DNA of 64,000 bases from Candidatus Stoquefichus sp. SB1 (GTDB lineage Bacteria > Bacillota_I > Bacilli_A > Erysipelotrichales > Coprobacillaceae). Shown one piece after another: positions 42,425 through 51,581 of this stretch. Location: assembly GCF_001244545.1 (NCBI RefSeq), contig NZ_LN852694.1:378172-442171 (forward strand). Reading direction: 5' to 3'. The position numbers and the translations under genes were made by a program. Under the pieces are notes generated by a model that was not told where the DNA came from, ran no database searches, and saw nothing but the letters and a program-made list of their open reading frames with translations. The first letter of the stretch is position 1. Every line of letters begins with the position of its first letter.

Positions 42425-43277
42425 AAAAAGAAATCAAGAATTAAAAGAGTTTTCTTCTTGGTTAAAAAGACATAAACCTAAACCTAAAAAAGAAATACCA
42501 GACAATATTTTTAAGCAATGTGATGCTTGTCATGAATCTATCCCTTATTTCTCATTTGTAGAAAATAATTATGTATGTCCAAAGTGCGGTCATCATATGA
42601 AAATCAGTGCACGTCAGAGAATAAGAAATCTAATTGATGAGGGAACTTGGCGTGAGTATTTTGAAAAGGAGACTTCAACGAATCAGGAGCATTTTCCAGA
42701 ATATGATCAAAAATTAAAAAAAGCGAAAATGACAACTGGTATGAATGAAGCGGTGATTTGTGGAATTGGAAAGATAAATCAGCAACGTGTTGTTTTATGT
42801 GTGATGGATTCTCATTTTATGATGGGAAGTATGGGAAAAGTTGTTGGTGAAAAAATATGTAAGGGTGTAGAGTTAGCTATGCGTAAAAAATTACCTTTGA
42901 TCATTAGCTGTACCAGTGGTGGAGCAAGAATGCAGGAAGGCATTGATTCTTTAATGCAAATGGCTAAAATCAGTGCAGCATTAAAAAAATTCTCTAATCA
43001 GGGAGGATTATATATCACATTATTAACCCATCCAACAACAGGTGGTGTCAGTGCGAGTTTTGCCATGTTAGGGGATATTATTATTTCTGAACCACAAGCT
43101 TTAATTGGATTTGCTGGTAAACGTGTTATACAAGATACAATTAAGCAGGAATTGCCTGTTGGATTTCAAACCGCAGAATTTTTATTAGATAAGGGTTTTA
43201 TTGATATGATTGTAGAACGTAAAGATTTGAAAAATGTTCTCTCAGACTTATTAAGTTTACATGGAGGAATATTATGA
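42408..43277 (+). CDS. accD: Acetyl-CoA carboxylase carboxyltransferase beta subunit
   Basis: 289 residues. N-terminal zinc finger from Cys38, 41, 57 and 60, then the crotonase-like carboxyltransferase fold with SCTSGGARMQEGIDSLMQM and HPTTGGVSASFAMLGDI. It transfers CO2 from biotin to acetyl-CoA together with AccA. Overlaps accC (17 bases) and accA (four bases), consistent with balanced translation. Confidence 0.97.
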   Translation: MDQLFKKRNQELKEFSSWLKRHKPKPKKEIPDNIFKQCDACHESIPYFSFVENNYVCPKCGHHMKISARQRIRNLIDEGTWREYFEKETSTNQEHFPEYDQKLKKAKMTTGMNEAVICGIGKINQQRVVLCVMDSHFMMGSMGKVVGEKICKGVELAMRKKLPLIISCTSGGARMQEGIDSLMQMAKISAALKKFSNQGGLYITLLTHPTTGGVSASFAMLGDIIISEPQALIGFAGKRVIQDTIKQELPVGFQTAEFLLDKGFIDMIVERKDLKNVLSDLLSLHGGIL

Positions 43278-44191
43278 GCCTCATAGATAATGAAAGAAAA
43301 ATAAAAGAATTACAGGCAAAACGTACTTTGTTAGAAGCTGGTGATGAATATGATCAATTATCAACAGAAATAGATGAATTAGTGAAAACTACTTATGATC
43401 ATTTAACAGCTTGGGATCGCGTTTGTCTTGCAAGACATCCGAATCGTCCAAAAGCAATTGATTTTATCAATGAATTATTTGATCATTTTTATGAATTACA
43501 TGGTGATCGCTGTTATGGTGATGATCATGCTATTATCAGTGGAATTGGTTATTTTCACGAAATGCCAGTAACCATAATAGCTCAGGCAAAAGGGAAAACT
43601 TTACAGGAAAACTTAGATCGACATTTTGGTATGTGTAATCCTGAAGGATATCGTAAAGCCTTACGACTTGCCAAACAAGCAGAAAAATTTCATCGTCCAA
43701 TTATTACTTTTGTTGATACAGCAGGGGCATATCCTGGTATTGAAGCTGAAGAACGTGGACAAGCACAAGCTATTGCTGAATGCTTATATACTTTTTCAGA
43801 TTTAAAAACACCAGTCATTTGTGTTGTTTTATCTGAAGGAGGAAGTGGCGGAGCATTAGCATTAAGTGTTGCTGATCGTATTTGTATGTTAGAAAATGCT
43901 GTTTATTCAGTTTTATCACCTGAAGGTTTTGCAAGTATTTTATGGAAAGATGATTCTCGTGTTCAAGAAGCTGCAGAAGTTATGAAATTAACATCTTATG
44001 ATCTTTATGAAAAAGGGATTGTGGATTATTTGATTAAGGAACCTACAGGTGGAATGCAAAATGATTTAAAACTTGTATTACATGATTTAGATCGTTATCT
44101 CTATGAAACACTTGAGACTCTTAAAACAACAAAAGAAAAAGATATGTTAGAAAAACGTTATGAAAAATTTCGTAAGATGGGAAGTCATTGA
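43274..44191 (+). CDS. accA: Acetyl-CoA carboxylase carboxyltransferase alpha subunit
   Basis: 305 residues. N-terminal helix (ERKIKELQAKR), LARHPNRPKAIDFI, then FVDTAGAYPGIEAEERGQA and LSEGGSGGALALSVADR, the oxyanion and biotin-binding region, and SPEGFASILWKD. Partner of AccD, with which it overlaps by ATGA. Complete family length. Confidence 0.97.
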   Translation: MSLIDNERKIKELQAKRTLLEAGDEYDQLSTEIDELVKTTYDHLTAWDRVCLARHPNRPKAIDFINELFDHFYELHGDRCYGDDHAIISGIGYFHEMPVTIIAQAKGKTLQENLDRHFGMCNPEGYRKALRLAKQAEKFHRPIITFVDTAGAYPGIEAEERGQAQAIAECLYTFSDLKTPVICVVLSEGGSGGALALSVADRICMLENAVYSVLSPEGFASILWKDDSRVQEAAEVMKLTSYDLYEKGIVDYLIKEPTGGMQNDLKLVLHDLDRYLYETLETLKTTKEKDMLEKRYEKFRKMGSH

Positions 44192-44193
44192 GG

Positions 44194-45183
44194 ATGAATA
44201 ATACAGTAAAAATTTTAGGATGTGGACTTGCCAAAGCACAACAAAAAATCACGAATTATGATTTAGAAAAACGAGTAGAAACAAGTCATGAATGGATTGT
44301 CCAAAGAACAGGTATCACATCACGCTATGTTACAATTGATGAAAATACCAGTGATCTTGCCTTAAGAGCAGCAGTGCAGGCTATTGAGAATGCTAAAATA
44401 GAAAAAACTGATATTCAGGCAATTATTGTTGCAACAATGACACCTGATTGTTTAACACCATCAACTGCTTGTATTGTTCAGGCAAAATTGGGTTTAAATG
44501 ATCTTCCTGTATTTGCTTTTGATATCAATGCAGCATGCAGTGGGTTTTTATATGCTTTTCAATTAGCAAGTGATTTATTGAATCGTTATAAAAATATATT
44601 AATTATTGGTAGTGAAACATTAAGTAAGATGATTAACTGGAATGATCGAGGAACATGTGTTCTTTTTGGGGATGGAGCAGGTGCGATGATTTTAACAGCA
44701 GGAACAAGGAATTTATATCATTATGCAAATAGTGAAGGCGATTTATTAGGGGTTTTAAAAGCTGAGGGGTTAAATTTAATAAAGGATTTACAAAATCTGG
44801 CACCAGTTGAACAATTTTTAACAATGCAGGGAAATGATGTTTTTAGATTTGCTGTTCGTGTTTTAAAAGAATCTATTGAAAATGTTTTAAATCAAGCACA
44901 TTTAACGATTGAAGATATTGACTTGATTATTCCTCATCAAGCCAACTATCGCATTATTAATCATGTTGCCAAAAGAATGAAAGTTGATCTTTCAAAGTTC
45001 TATATGAATTTACAGGAATTTGGAAATACTTCAGCAGCAAGTATTCCAATTGCTTATGCTCAAGCTTTTGAACAGGGACTTATTGATGAACAAAAACGAA
45101 TTATTTTGGTTGGCTTTGGTTCTGGTTTGACATATGGAGCAACATTGATTGATAAAAGAGGAGGAGAAGATTGTGTTAAATAA
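44194..45183 (+). CDS. fabH: Beta-ketoacyl-ACP synthase III
   Basis: About 329 residues. Starts each fatty acid chain by condensing an acyl-CoA with malonyl-ACP. Catalytic triad: Cys in INAACSGFLYAF (near 112), His in IPHQANYRI and Asn in GNTSAASIP. A TTG at 44188 overlaps the accA stop; the ATG at 44194, directly after TTGAGG, is the more likely start, probably by reinitiation. The 3' end overlaps fabK. Confidence 0.96.
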   Translation: MNNTVKILGCGLAKAQQKITNYDLEKRVETSHEWIVQRTGITSRYVTIDENTSDLALRAAVQAIENAKIEKTDIQAIIVATMTPDCLTPSTACIVQAKLGLNDLPVFAFDINAACSGFLYAFQLASDLLNRYKNILIIGSETLSKMINWNDRGTCVLFGDGAGAMILTAGTRNLYHYANSEGDLLGVLKAEGLNLIKDLQNLAPVEQFLTMQGNDVFRFAVRVLKESIENVLNQAHLTIEDIDLIIPHQANYRIINHVAKRMKVDLSKFYMNLQEFGNTSAASIPIAYAQAFEQGLIDEQKRIILVGFGSGLTYGATLIDKRGGEDCVK

Positions 45184-46114
45184 ATTATTAAATATAAAAT
45201 ATCCCATTATTCAAGGGGCAATGGCAAATATAGCAACAGCTCAGTTTGCAGCCTGTGTATCAAATTGTGGAGGACTAGGTATTATTGCAACTGGTTCAAT
45301 GAACCCTGAGCAAACACGTGAAGAAATCCAAAAATGTAAACAATTAACGAATAAGCCATTTGGTGTCAATGTTATGTTGATGAATCCATATGCCAAAGAA
45401 ATTGTGGATGTGATTTGTGAAGAAGGCGTTTTGGTTGTAACGACTGGGGCTGGGAATCCAGGTGCATATATGACTCAGTTTAAAGAGGCTGGCATTAAAG
45501 TTTTCCCTGTTGTACCAAGTGTGGGATTAGCAAAACGTATGGAAAGAGCAGGAGCCGATGCTTTGATTGTCGAAGGCGGTGAATCAGGCGGACATGTTGG
45601 TGAAATGACAACGATGGCTTTACTTCCTCAAGTTGTTGATGCAGTGAATATTCCTGTTATTGCAGCTGGTGGAATTGGAGACGGGCGTGGAATGATGGCT
45701 GCTTTTGCATTAGGTGCATGTGGTGTTCAGGTTGGAACATGTTTATTAGTTGCTGATGAATGTCCAATTCATGAGAACTACAAAGATGCAGTCATTAAAG
45801 CACGTGATACAGATACAGTTGTTACTGGAAAAAGCGTAAATACACCAGTCCGTATTTTGAAAAATCAAATGGCACGAGAATACTTAAAGTTAGAAGGACA
45901 ATTTGAAAGTCGAGAAGAACTTGAAAAATTAACACTTGGTGGTTTAAGAAAAGCTGTTCAAGATGGTGATATGAAAACGGGTTCTGTCATGATGGGACAA
46001 ATTGCTGGTATGATTCAAAAGAAACAACCAATGCAACAGATTCTTGATGATTTGATGAGTTCTTTAAAAGATGTTTATTCTCAGTTCAATCACATCATGG
46101 AGGAATTATCATGA
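45173..46114 (+). CDS. fabK: Enoyl-ACP reductase II (FMN-dependent)
   Basis: 313 residues. TIM-barrel flavoprotein that reduces trans-2-enoyl-ACP, replacing FabI. Opens LNKLLNIKYPIIQGAMANIA, then VEGGESGGHVGE (catalytic His region) and AAGGIGDGRGMMAAFALGA (phosphate site for FMN), and ends without any cysteine cluster. GAGGAGGAG at 45158-45166 selects the GTG at 45173; the frame extends further upstream from a TTG at 45149 that lies before the ribosome site. Overlaps fabH by 11 bases. Predicts low sensitivity to FabI-type inhibitors such as triclosan. Confidence 0.95.
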   Translation: MLNKLLNIKYPIIQGAMANIATAQFAACVSNCGGLGIIATGSMNPEQTREEIQKCKQLTNKPFGVNVMLMNPYAKEIVDVICEEGVLVVTTGAGNPGAYMTQFKEAGIKVFPVVPSVGLAKRMERAGADALIVEGGESGGHVGEMTTMALLPQVVDAVNIPVIAAGGIGDGRGMMAAFALGACGVQVGTCLLVADECPIHENYKDAVIKARDTDTVVTGKSVNTPVRILKNQMAREYLKLEGQFESREELEKLTLGGLRKAVQDGDMKTGSVMMGQIAGMIQKKQPMQQILDDLMSSLKDVYSQFNHIMEELS

Positions 46115-47175
46115 TTCAAATCCAAGATAAATATTTAGATATACCTTTAATTCAAGGCGGTATGGGAGTCGGTGTTTCTTTATCTTCACTTGCTGGACAT
46201 GTTGCTAAGTGTGGAGGAATGGGTGTGATCAGTGCTGCACATCCAGGGTATCAGTTTGAGGGTTTTAGAAAAAATCCTATCGCAACCAATTGTGAAGCTA
46301 TCAAATATCATATTAAAAAAGCAAAGGAAATTGCTGATGGACATGGATTAATTGGCGTTAATATTATGGTGGCTGGACAAGGCTATGAAGAAATGGTTAA
46401 GGCTTCGATAGAAGGTGGTTGTGATGCTATTATTTCAGGTGCTGGATTACCTCTTGATTTACCTAGAATAGCGAAAGGGAAAACACTTTTAGCTCCGATT
46501 GTTTCAAGTGGAAAAGCTGCCAGACTGATTGCAAAAGTATGGGATAAACGTTATCAATATACACCTGATTTTGTAGTGGTTGAAGGTAGTGAAGCTGGTG
46601 GACATTTAGGTTTTAAAAAAGAAGACTTATTGGCTGGAACTTGTCAAAAATTAGCAGATATATTAGCTGATGTCAAAAAAGAATTACAACCTTTTCAAGA
46701 AAAATTTCAAAAAACAATTCCTGTTTTTGTGGCTGGTGGAATTGATTCGGGTAAAAAAATCGCAGAGTTTATGAAATTGGGCGCAAGTGGTGTTCAAATT
46801 GCAACTCCATTTATTGCCACATATGAATGCGATGCGGCTACTGAATTTAAAGATATGGTGATTAATGCCAAAGCTGAAGATATTGAAATTGTTAAAAGTC
46901 CAACAGGATTTCCAGGACGAGCAATTGTTAATGAATTTGTGAAAAAAACAAGAGAAAGAGGAAATATTCATATGCAAAATTGTTTGCATTGTATGATTCC
47001 TTGTACGCCAGAAGATACACCTTATTGTATTAGTGAAGCATTGATTCAAAGTGTGAAAGGTAATGTCAATAATGGTCTGGTTTTTGTTGGAACACAGGCA
47101 GCTAAAATAACAGGTATGAAACATGTGGATGAATTAATTAAGGAGTATATGGAAGAAATGGAGGAAAATCAATGA
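46111..47175 (+). CDS. FabX-like flavin/iron-sulfur enzyme (FabK/nitronate monooxygenase paralogue)
   Basis: 354 residues, same FMN barrel family as FabK but distinct. It begins IPLIQGGMGVGVSLSSLAGH, has VVEGSEAGGHLGFK with His165, FVAGGIDSGKKIAEFM, KSPTGFPGRAI, and a cysteine cluster Cys291-x2-Cys294-x3-Cys298-x7-Cys306. By memory alignment these segments match H. pylori FabX, a 2-nitropropane dioxygenase-like enzyme with FMN and a 4Fe-4S cluster that introduces the double bond for unsaturated fatty acids. The operon has no fabA, fabM or fabN, and this gene sits between fabK and fabD with four-base overlaps. Databases usually label such proteins nitronate monooxygenase. FabX activity is inference. 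Confidence 0.7.
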   Translation: MIQIQDKYLDIPLIQGGMGVGVSLSSLAGHVAKCGGMGVISAAHPGYQFEGFRKNPIATNCEAIKYHIKKAKEIADGHGLIGVNIMVAGQGYEEMVKASIEGGCDAIISGAGLPLDLPRIAKGKTLLAPIVSSGKAARLIAKVWDKRYQYTPDFVVVEGSEAGGHLGFKKEDLLAGTCQKLADILADVKKELQPFQEKFQKTIPVFVAGGIDSGKKIAEFMKLGASGVQIATPFIATYECDAATEFKDMVINAKAEDIEIVKSPTGFPGRAIVNEFVKKTRERGNIHMQNCLHCMIPCTPEDTPYCISEALIQSVKGNVNNGLVFVGTQAAKITGMKHVDELIKEYMEEMEENQ

Positions 47176-48086
47176 AGATAGGATTTATTTTTGCTGGTCA
47201 AGGTGCTCAGTATGTAGGAATGGGGCAAGAGTTCTATGAAAACTTTCAAGTTGCTAAGGATGTATATGATCAAGCAGATATCGATATTGATGTGAAGAAA
47301 ATTTGTTTTGAGGGACCAGCTGATATTTTAAATGAAACAGCTTATGCACAACCATGTATTTTAACAACATCTCTTGCCATTGCAAAAGTCGTTGAAGCAC
47401 ATGGAATTAAGCCTGATTATGTGGCTGGATTGTCTTTAGGAGAATATTCTGCGTTGGCTTATGCAAATGCTTTTTCAATTCATGATGCCATTCACATTGT
47501 TCGTACGAGAGGTCAATTAATGAGTGAAGCTTTACCTGCAGGAACAACGTCAATGGCTGCTGTTCTTGCTATGGATGCTCATAAGATTCAAGAAGTCATT
47601 GAAGAGATTGCGGATGTGACAATTGCCAATTATAATTGTCCTGGACAAATTGCAATTACAGGGAAAAAAGAAGCTGTTGCTTTAGCGAGTGAAAAATTAA
47701 AAGCTGCTGGAGCAAAACGTGTGATTCCTTTAAATGTATCAGGAGCATTTCATTCACCTTTATTAGAGGAAGCATCATTAAAATTAAAAGCTGAATTAGA
47801 AAAATATTCTATTCAAAAACCTGAGTTACCAGTTGTTTATAATATATCTGGTAAAGAAGAAGATGGTGATTTGACTGATATATTAACAAAACAAATCAAA
47901 TCAAGTGTTTATTTCTATCAGTCATTACAATATATGATTGAACAAGGGGTTGATGTCTTTGTTGAAATTGGACCAGGTAAAGCATTAAGTTCGTTTGTTA
48001 AAAAAACAGATAAACCAATCCCTGTTTATAGTGTGGATAATGTTGAAAGTTTAAATAAAATGTTAGGAGCATTAAAAGATGAATAA
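47172..48086 (+). CDS. fabD: Malonyl-CoA:ACP transacylase
   Basis: 304 residues. Moves malonyl from CoA to ACP. FIFAGQGAQYVGMG at the N-terminus, nucleophile Ser88 in AGLSLGEYSAL, and the active-site His in VSGAFHSPL; ends with VDVFVEIGPGKALSSF. Start ATG overlaps the upstream stop by four bases; overlaps fabG by eight. Confidence 0.97.
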   Translation: MKIGFIFAGQGAQYVGMGQEFYENFQVAKDVYDQADIDIDVKKICFEGPADILNETAYAQPCILTTSLAIAKVVEAHGIKPDYVAGLSLGEYSALAYANAFSIHDAIHIVRTRGQLMSEALPAGTTSMAAVLAMDAHKIQEVIEEIADVTIANYNCPGQIAITGKKEAVALASEKLKAAGAKRVIPLNVSGAFHSPLLEEASLKLKAELEKYSIQKPELPVVYNISGKEEDGDLTDILTKQIKSSVYFYQSLQYMIEQGVDVFVEIGPGKALSSFVKKTDKPIPVYSVDNVESLNKMLGALKDE

Positions 48087-48813
48087 AGTTGCAGTGATTA
48101 CTGGTGCAAGTCGAGGAATTGGGAAAGCAATTGCTTTGAAATTTGCTACAGAAGGATACAATATTGTTATTAATTATCGTGGAAGTGAAGAAAAAGCCAA
48201 TCAGGTGAGATTGGAATGTATGGCATTAGGAGTTGATGCATTACTTTGTCAAGGTGATGTTTCTTGTTATGAAGATATGGAACGTTTGATGAAGACGGCT
48301 ATTGATAATTATGGTCAGATTGATGTATTAGTAAATAATTCAGGGATTACAAAGGATCAACTGTTATTAAAAATGAATTCTGATACATTTATGGATGTCA
48401 TTGATGTCAATCTGAAAGGCACTTTTCATGCGATTAAAGCAGTTACACGTATTATGATGAAACAACGTGCTGGCGTGATTATTAATATGGCAAGTGTCAT
48501 TGGTGAAATCGGCAATGCTGGGCAAGCAAATTATGCAGCGAGTAAAGCTGGGATTATTGGTTTAACAAAATCTGTTGCAAAAGAATTGGCTCCACGTCAT
48601 ATTCGTGTCAATGCAATTGCTCCTGGTTTTATTGCTACAGATATGACAGATATTTTAGATGATAAGACAAAAGAAAATATTTTACAGGCAATTCCTTTAA
48701 ATACTTTAGGAGAAGCTCAAGATGTTGCAAATATGGCTTATTTTTTAGCAAGCGATCAGGCAAAATATGTGACAGGTCAAGTCATTAATGTTGATGGCGG
48801 AATGGTCATGTAG
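48079..48813 (+). CDS. fabG: 3-oxoacyl-ACP reductase
   Basis: 244 residues, short-chain dehydrogenase. NADPH site TGASRGIGKAIA, NNSGITKD (the usual NNAG here is NNSG), catalytic Tyr and Lys in NYAASKAGI, and the C-terminal VTGQVINVDGGMVM. Reduces beta-ketoacyl-ACP. Overlaps fabD by eight bases. Confidence 0.96.
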   Translation: MNKVAVITGASRGIGKAIALKFATEGYNIVINYRGSEEKANQVRLECMALGVDALLCQGDVSCYEDMERLMKTAIDNYGQIDVLVNNSGITKDQLLLKMNSDTFMDVIDVNLKGTFHAIKAVTRIMMKQRAGVIINMASVIGEIGNAGQANYAASKAGIIGLTKSVAKELAPRHIRVNAIAPGFIATDMTDILDDKTKENILQAIPLNTLGEAQDVANMAYFLASDQAKYVTGQVINVDGGMVM

Positions 48814-48824
48814 AGGGAGGAAGA

Positions 48825-50066
48825 ATGATGAAAAAGAGAGTTGTCATTACTGGTATGGGAGCCTTGTCTCCAATTGGAAATACAGTGGAAGAAACTTGGA
48901 ATGGGATTCAGAATCAAGTTTGTGGAATTGATGAAATTACGCATTTTGATACGAGTGATTATAAAGTAAAATTAGCTGGTGAAGTCAAAGGTTTAGATAT
49001 GGAACAATATTTTACAAAACGAGAATTGAAATTCAATGATCGTTTTACCCAATTTGCAAGAATTGTTACAAAACAGGCCATTGAAGATGCTAATTTAAAT
49101 TTAGAACAAATTAATAAGGATCGTTTAGGAGTGATAATTGGTTCAGGTATTGGTGGTGTTGAATCTATTGAAAAAGCAGAACAATCTTTATTAAATCGTG
49201 GTCCATCAAAAGTTTCACCTTACTTTATACCAATGACTTTAATTAATTTAGCAGCAGGAAGTGTAGCAATTGATTTAGGCGCAAATGGACATGTCTCATC
49301 AGTTGTTACTGCTTGTGCTGCTGGAACAAATGCGATAGGGGAAGCTTTTCATAAAATTAGAGATGGCTATGAGGATATTATGGTTGCTGGAGGTAGTGAA
49401 GCCTCTATTACACCATTATCAGTTGCTGGATTTGCGGCTATGAAAGCTTTACACACTGGAACTGACAAAGATCATGCATCGATTCCTTTTGATAAAGACA
49501 GAAGTGGCTTTGTCATGGGTGAAGGAGCCGCGGTATTGGTTTTAGAAGATTTAGAACATGCATTGTCTCGTGGGGCAAAGATTTATGGTGAAATTGTTGG
49601 CTATGGAGCAACTTGCGATGCGTATCATATTACAGCTCCACTCTCTGATGGTAGTGGTGGTGGAAAAGCAATGAAAAATGCATTAGCTGATGCTCATCTT
49701 CAGCCATCAGATATTGATTATATTAACGCCCATGGAACAAGTACACCTTTAAATGATAAAACAGAGACAGCAGCTGTAAAATATGCTTTTCAACAATATG
49801 CATATCAATTAGCAATGTCTTCAACAAAATCGTATACAGGACATTTGTTAGGAGCAAGTGGGGCATTAGAATCAGTCATTTGTTTAAAAGCTCTTGAAGA
49901 GGGTTATATTCCTGCAACGATTCATTATCAAAATCAGGATGAAGAATGTGATTTAGATATTGTTGCTAATGAGAGCAGAAAAAAAGATATTCATTATGCA
50001 ATGAATAATTCTTTAGGATTTGGTGGACATAATGCTTCATTGATATTTAAGAAGTGGGAGGATTAA
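48825..50066 (+). CDS. fabF: Beta-ketoacyl-ACP synthase II
   Basis: 413 residues (or 412 from the second ATG at 48828). Elongating condensing enzyme. VVITGMGALSPIG start, nucleophile Cys in VTACAAGTNAIGEA (near 163), His in NAHGTSTPLNDKTE and His in SYTGHLLGASGALE. Ribosome site GAGGGAGGAAG. The only elongating synthase in the operon, so it must serve both saturated and any unsaturated intermediates. Confidence 0.97.
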   Translation: MMKKRVVITGMGALSPIGNTVEETWNGIQNQVCGIDEITHFDTSDYKVKLAGEVKGLDMEQYFTKRELKFNDRFTQFARIVTKQAIEDANLNLEQINKDRLGVIIGSGIGGVESIEKAEQSLLNRGPSKVSPYFIPMTLINLAAGSVAIDLGANGHVSSVVTACAAGTNAIGEAFHKIRDGYEDIMVAGGSEASITPLSVAGFAAMKALHTGTDKDHASIPFDKDRSGFVMGEGAAVLVLEDLEHALSRGAKIYGEIVGYGATCDAYHITAPLSDGSGGGKAMKNALADAHLQPSDIDYINAHGTSTPLNDKTETAAVKYAFQQYAYQLAMSSTKSYTGHLLGASGALESVICLKALEEGYIPATIHYQNQDEECDLDIVANESRKKDIHYAMNNSLGFGGHNASLIFKKWED

Positions 50067-50068
50067 TC

Positions 50069-50500
50069 ATGTTATATAATTCAAATGATATTCAAAAAAT
50101 CATTCCTCATCGTTATCCTTTCTTATTGGTTGATTGTATTGAAAGTATAAGTGAAGATGGAAAAACAATTATTGGGAGAAAATGTGTCACTGCTAATGAA
50201 ATGCAGTTCTTGGGACATTTTCCAGATAAACATGTGATGCCTGGTGTCTTAATTATTGAAGCACTTGCTCAAACAGGTTGTGTTTTACTTCTTTCTAAAG
50301 AAGAAAATAAAGGAAAGATTGGATATTTTGCTGGAATTAATAAAGCCAGATTTAAAAAGCAAGTGATTCCTGGTGATGTTTTAACCATGAAAGTGACTTT
50401 GACAAAAGAAAAAGGCGGAATTTATTTTGCCGCCATTGAAGCTAAAGTTGAAGATCAAGTTGCTGTTGTTGGTGAAATCATGTGTGCTGTTGGTGATTAG
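50069..50500 (+). CDS. fabZ: 3-hydroxyacyl-ACP dehydratase
   Basis: 143 residues, hot-dog fold. IIPHRYPFLLVD at the N-terminus, then the active-site GHFPDKHVMPGVLIIEALAQTG with His and Glu. GGGAGGA just upstream selects the ATG at 50069 over a GTG at 50054. Last gene of the fatty acid operon; its 3' end overlaps the converging birA gene by 23 bases, with no terminator between them. Being FabZ rather than FabA by its motif, it would not be expected to isomerise the double bond. Confidence 0.95.
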   Translation: MLYNSNDIQKIIPHRYPFLLVDCIESISEDGKTIIGRKCVTANEMQFLGHFPDKHVMPGVLIIEALAQTGCVLLLSKEENKGKIGYFAGINKARFKKQVIPGDVLTMKVTLTKEKGGIYFAAIEAKVEDQVAVVGEIMCAVGD

Positions 50501-51443
50501 TTTTACGAATACTGACTTCACCAGATTGTAAAATCTTTTCTTGACCATTCACCAGAATGGTTAAACTTGCATCATCATTTATAGATGAGACATAAGCAGG
50601 ATAAGATGTATTATTTTCGTAGACAGTGATATTTTGATGTAGGACATATGAATAACGACGATAATCATCTAGAAAAGATAAACTGGATAGATTTGTATAA
50701 TCATCATAGAAGAAATTTAAAAAATCTATGATGATTTTTTGTCGTTTGACTTGATTTTCACAGAAATCCTCAACACATCCTGCAATCTTTTGTAAATGAG
50801 CAGGCATTGGATAGTGATGAATATTAATACCAATACCTACCACCATTGTTTCTATCTGTGCAGTATTCATCTCTAATGTTGCTTCACAGAGGATACCTGC
50901 AACCTTTAAATCATTGATCATAATATCATTGACCCATTTGATCTGTGGTGATAATGGATAGTTTTTTTGAATCGCTTTGATTGCTGCAACAGCACAACAA
51001 GCAGTAATTTTTAAAGAATCATAAAGAGATAGATTTGGTTTGAGCATGAAAGAGAGATAAATTCCTTTTTGTTTTGGTGAATAAAAAGATCTTCCATTTC
51101 TGCCTTTCCCATTTGTTTGATAATCAGCAATAATGATATCTCCCTGTTGATAATCATGAGGTTTCATATGTTGGTTTGTAGAATCAATTTCATCAAAATA
51201 TTCAATATTTTGATAAAAAGGATGAATTTGATTTTTGATTTCATCAATAAAAATAATGTCATTATTAGATGTTAAACAATATCCTTTTTTTGTAGATGTT
51301 TGAATTTCATAGCCTTTCTCTTTTAATCTTTTCATATAAGTAGATATTGTCATACGTGAGACATGTAGTTTTTCACTGATTTCTTGTCCAGAAATATATT
51401 GATTTTGATATTCAGTTAGTATTTTTAATATTTGATTTTCCAT
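50478..51443 (-). CDS. birA: Biotin--[acetyl-CoA-carboxylase] ligase with DNA-binding domain (BirA)
   Basis: 321 residues. N-terminal winged helix (YISGQEISEKLHVSRMTIST, residues 16-35) makes it a group II BirA that both biotinylates AccB and represses biotin genes. Ligase motifs: TNGKGRNGRSFYS, IKWVNDIMINDLKVAGIL and VVGIGINIHH. The bioY promoter at 39.3 kb carries a matching BirA-type palindrome. Transcribed toward fabZ with overlapping 3' ends, so antisense interference with the end of the fatty acid operon is possible. Confidence 0.95.
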   Translation of the reverse strand: MENQILKILTEYQNQYISGQEISEKLHVSRMTISTYMKRLKEKGYEIQTSTKKGYCLTSNNDIIFIDEIKNQIHPFYQNIEYFDEIDSTNQHMKPHDYQQGDIIIADYQTNGKGRNGRSFYSPKQKGIYLSFMLKPNLSLYDSLKITACCAVAAIKAIQKNYPLSPQIKWVNDIMINDLKVAGILCEATLEMNTAQIETMVVGIGINIHHYPMPAHLQKIAGCVEDFCENQVKRQKIIIDFLNFFYDDYTNLSSLSFLDDYRRYSYVLHQNITVYENNTSYPAYVSSINDDASLTILVNGQEKILQSGEVSIRKTNHQQHT

Positions 51444-51581
51444 ATTTCTATTATAGCGAATAATTCTTTTGTTTCAAAGAACAATTATAAAAACATATTG
51501 AGTGAGAAGCGATGAAGATGTTGAAGTGGAGATACATTTGTAAATAGTGTATAATAAGTTATAGTAAAGGTGGGGTAATAT

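Noticed and set aside
46684-47124. 146-codon minus-strand frame opposite the FabX-like gene
   Set aside because: Composition is that of a mirror frame (rich in Cys, Phe, Asn, Ser), no ribosome site, and it lies within a well supported gene.
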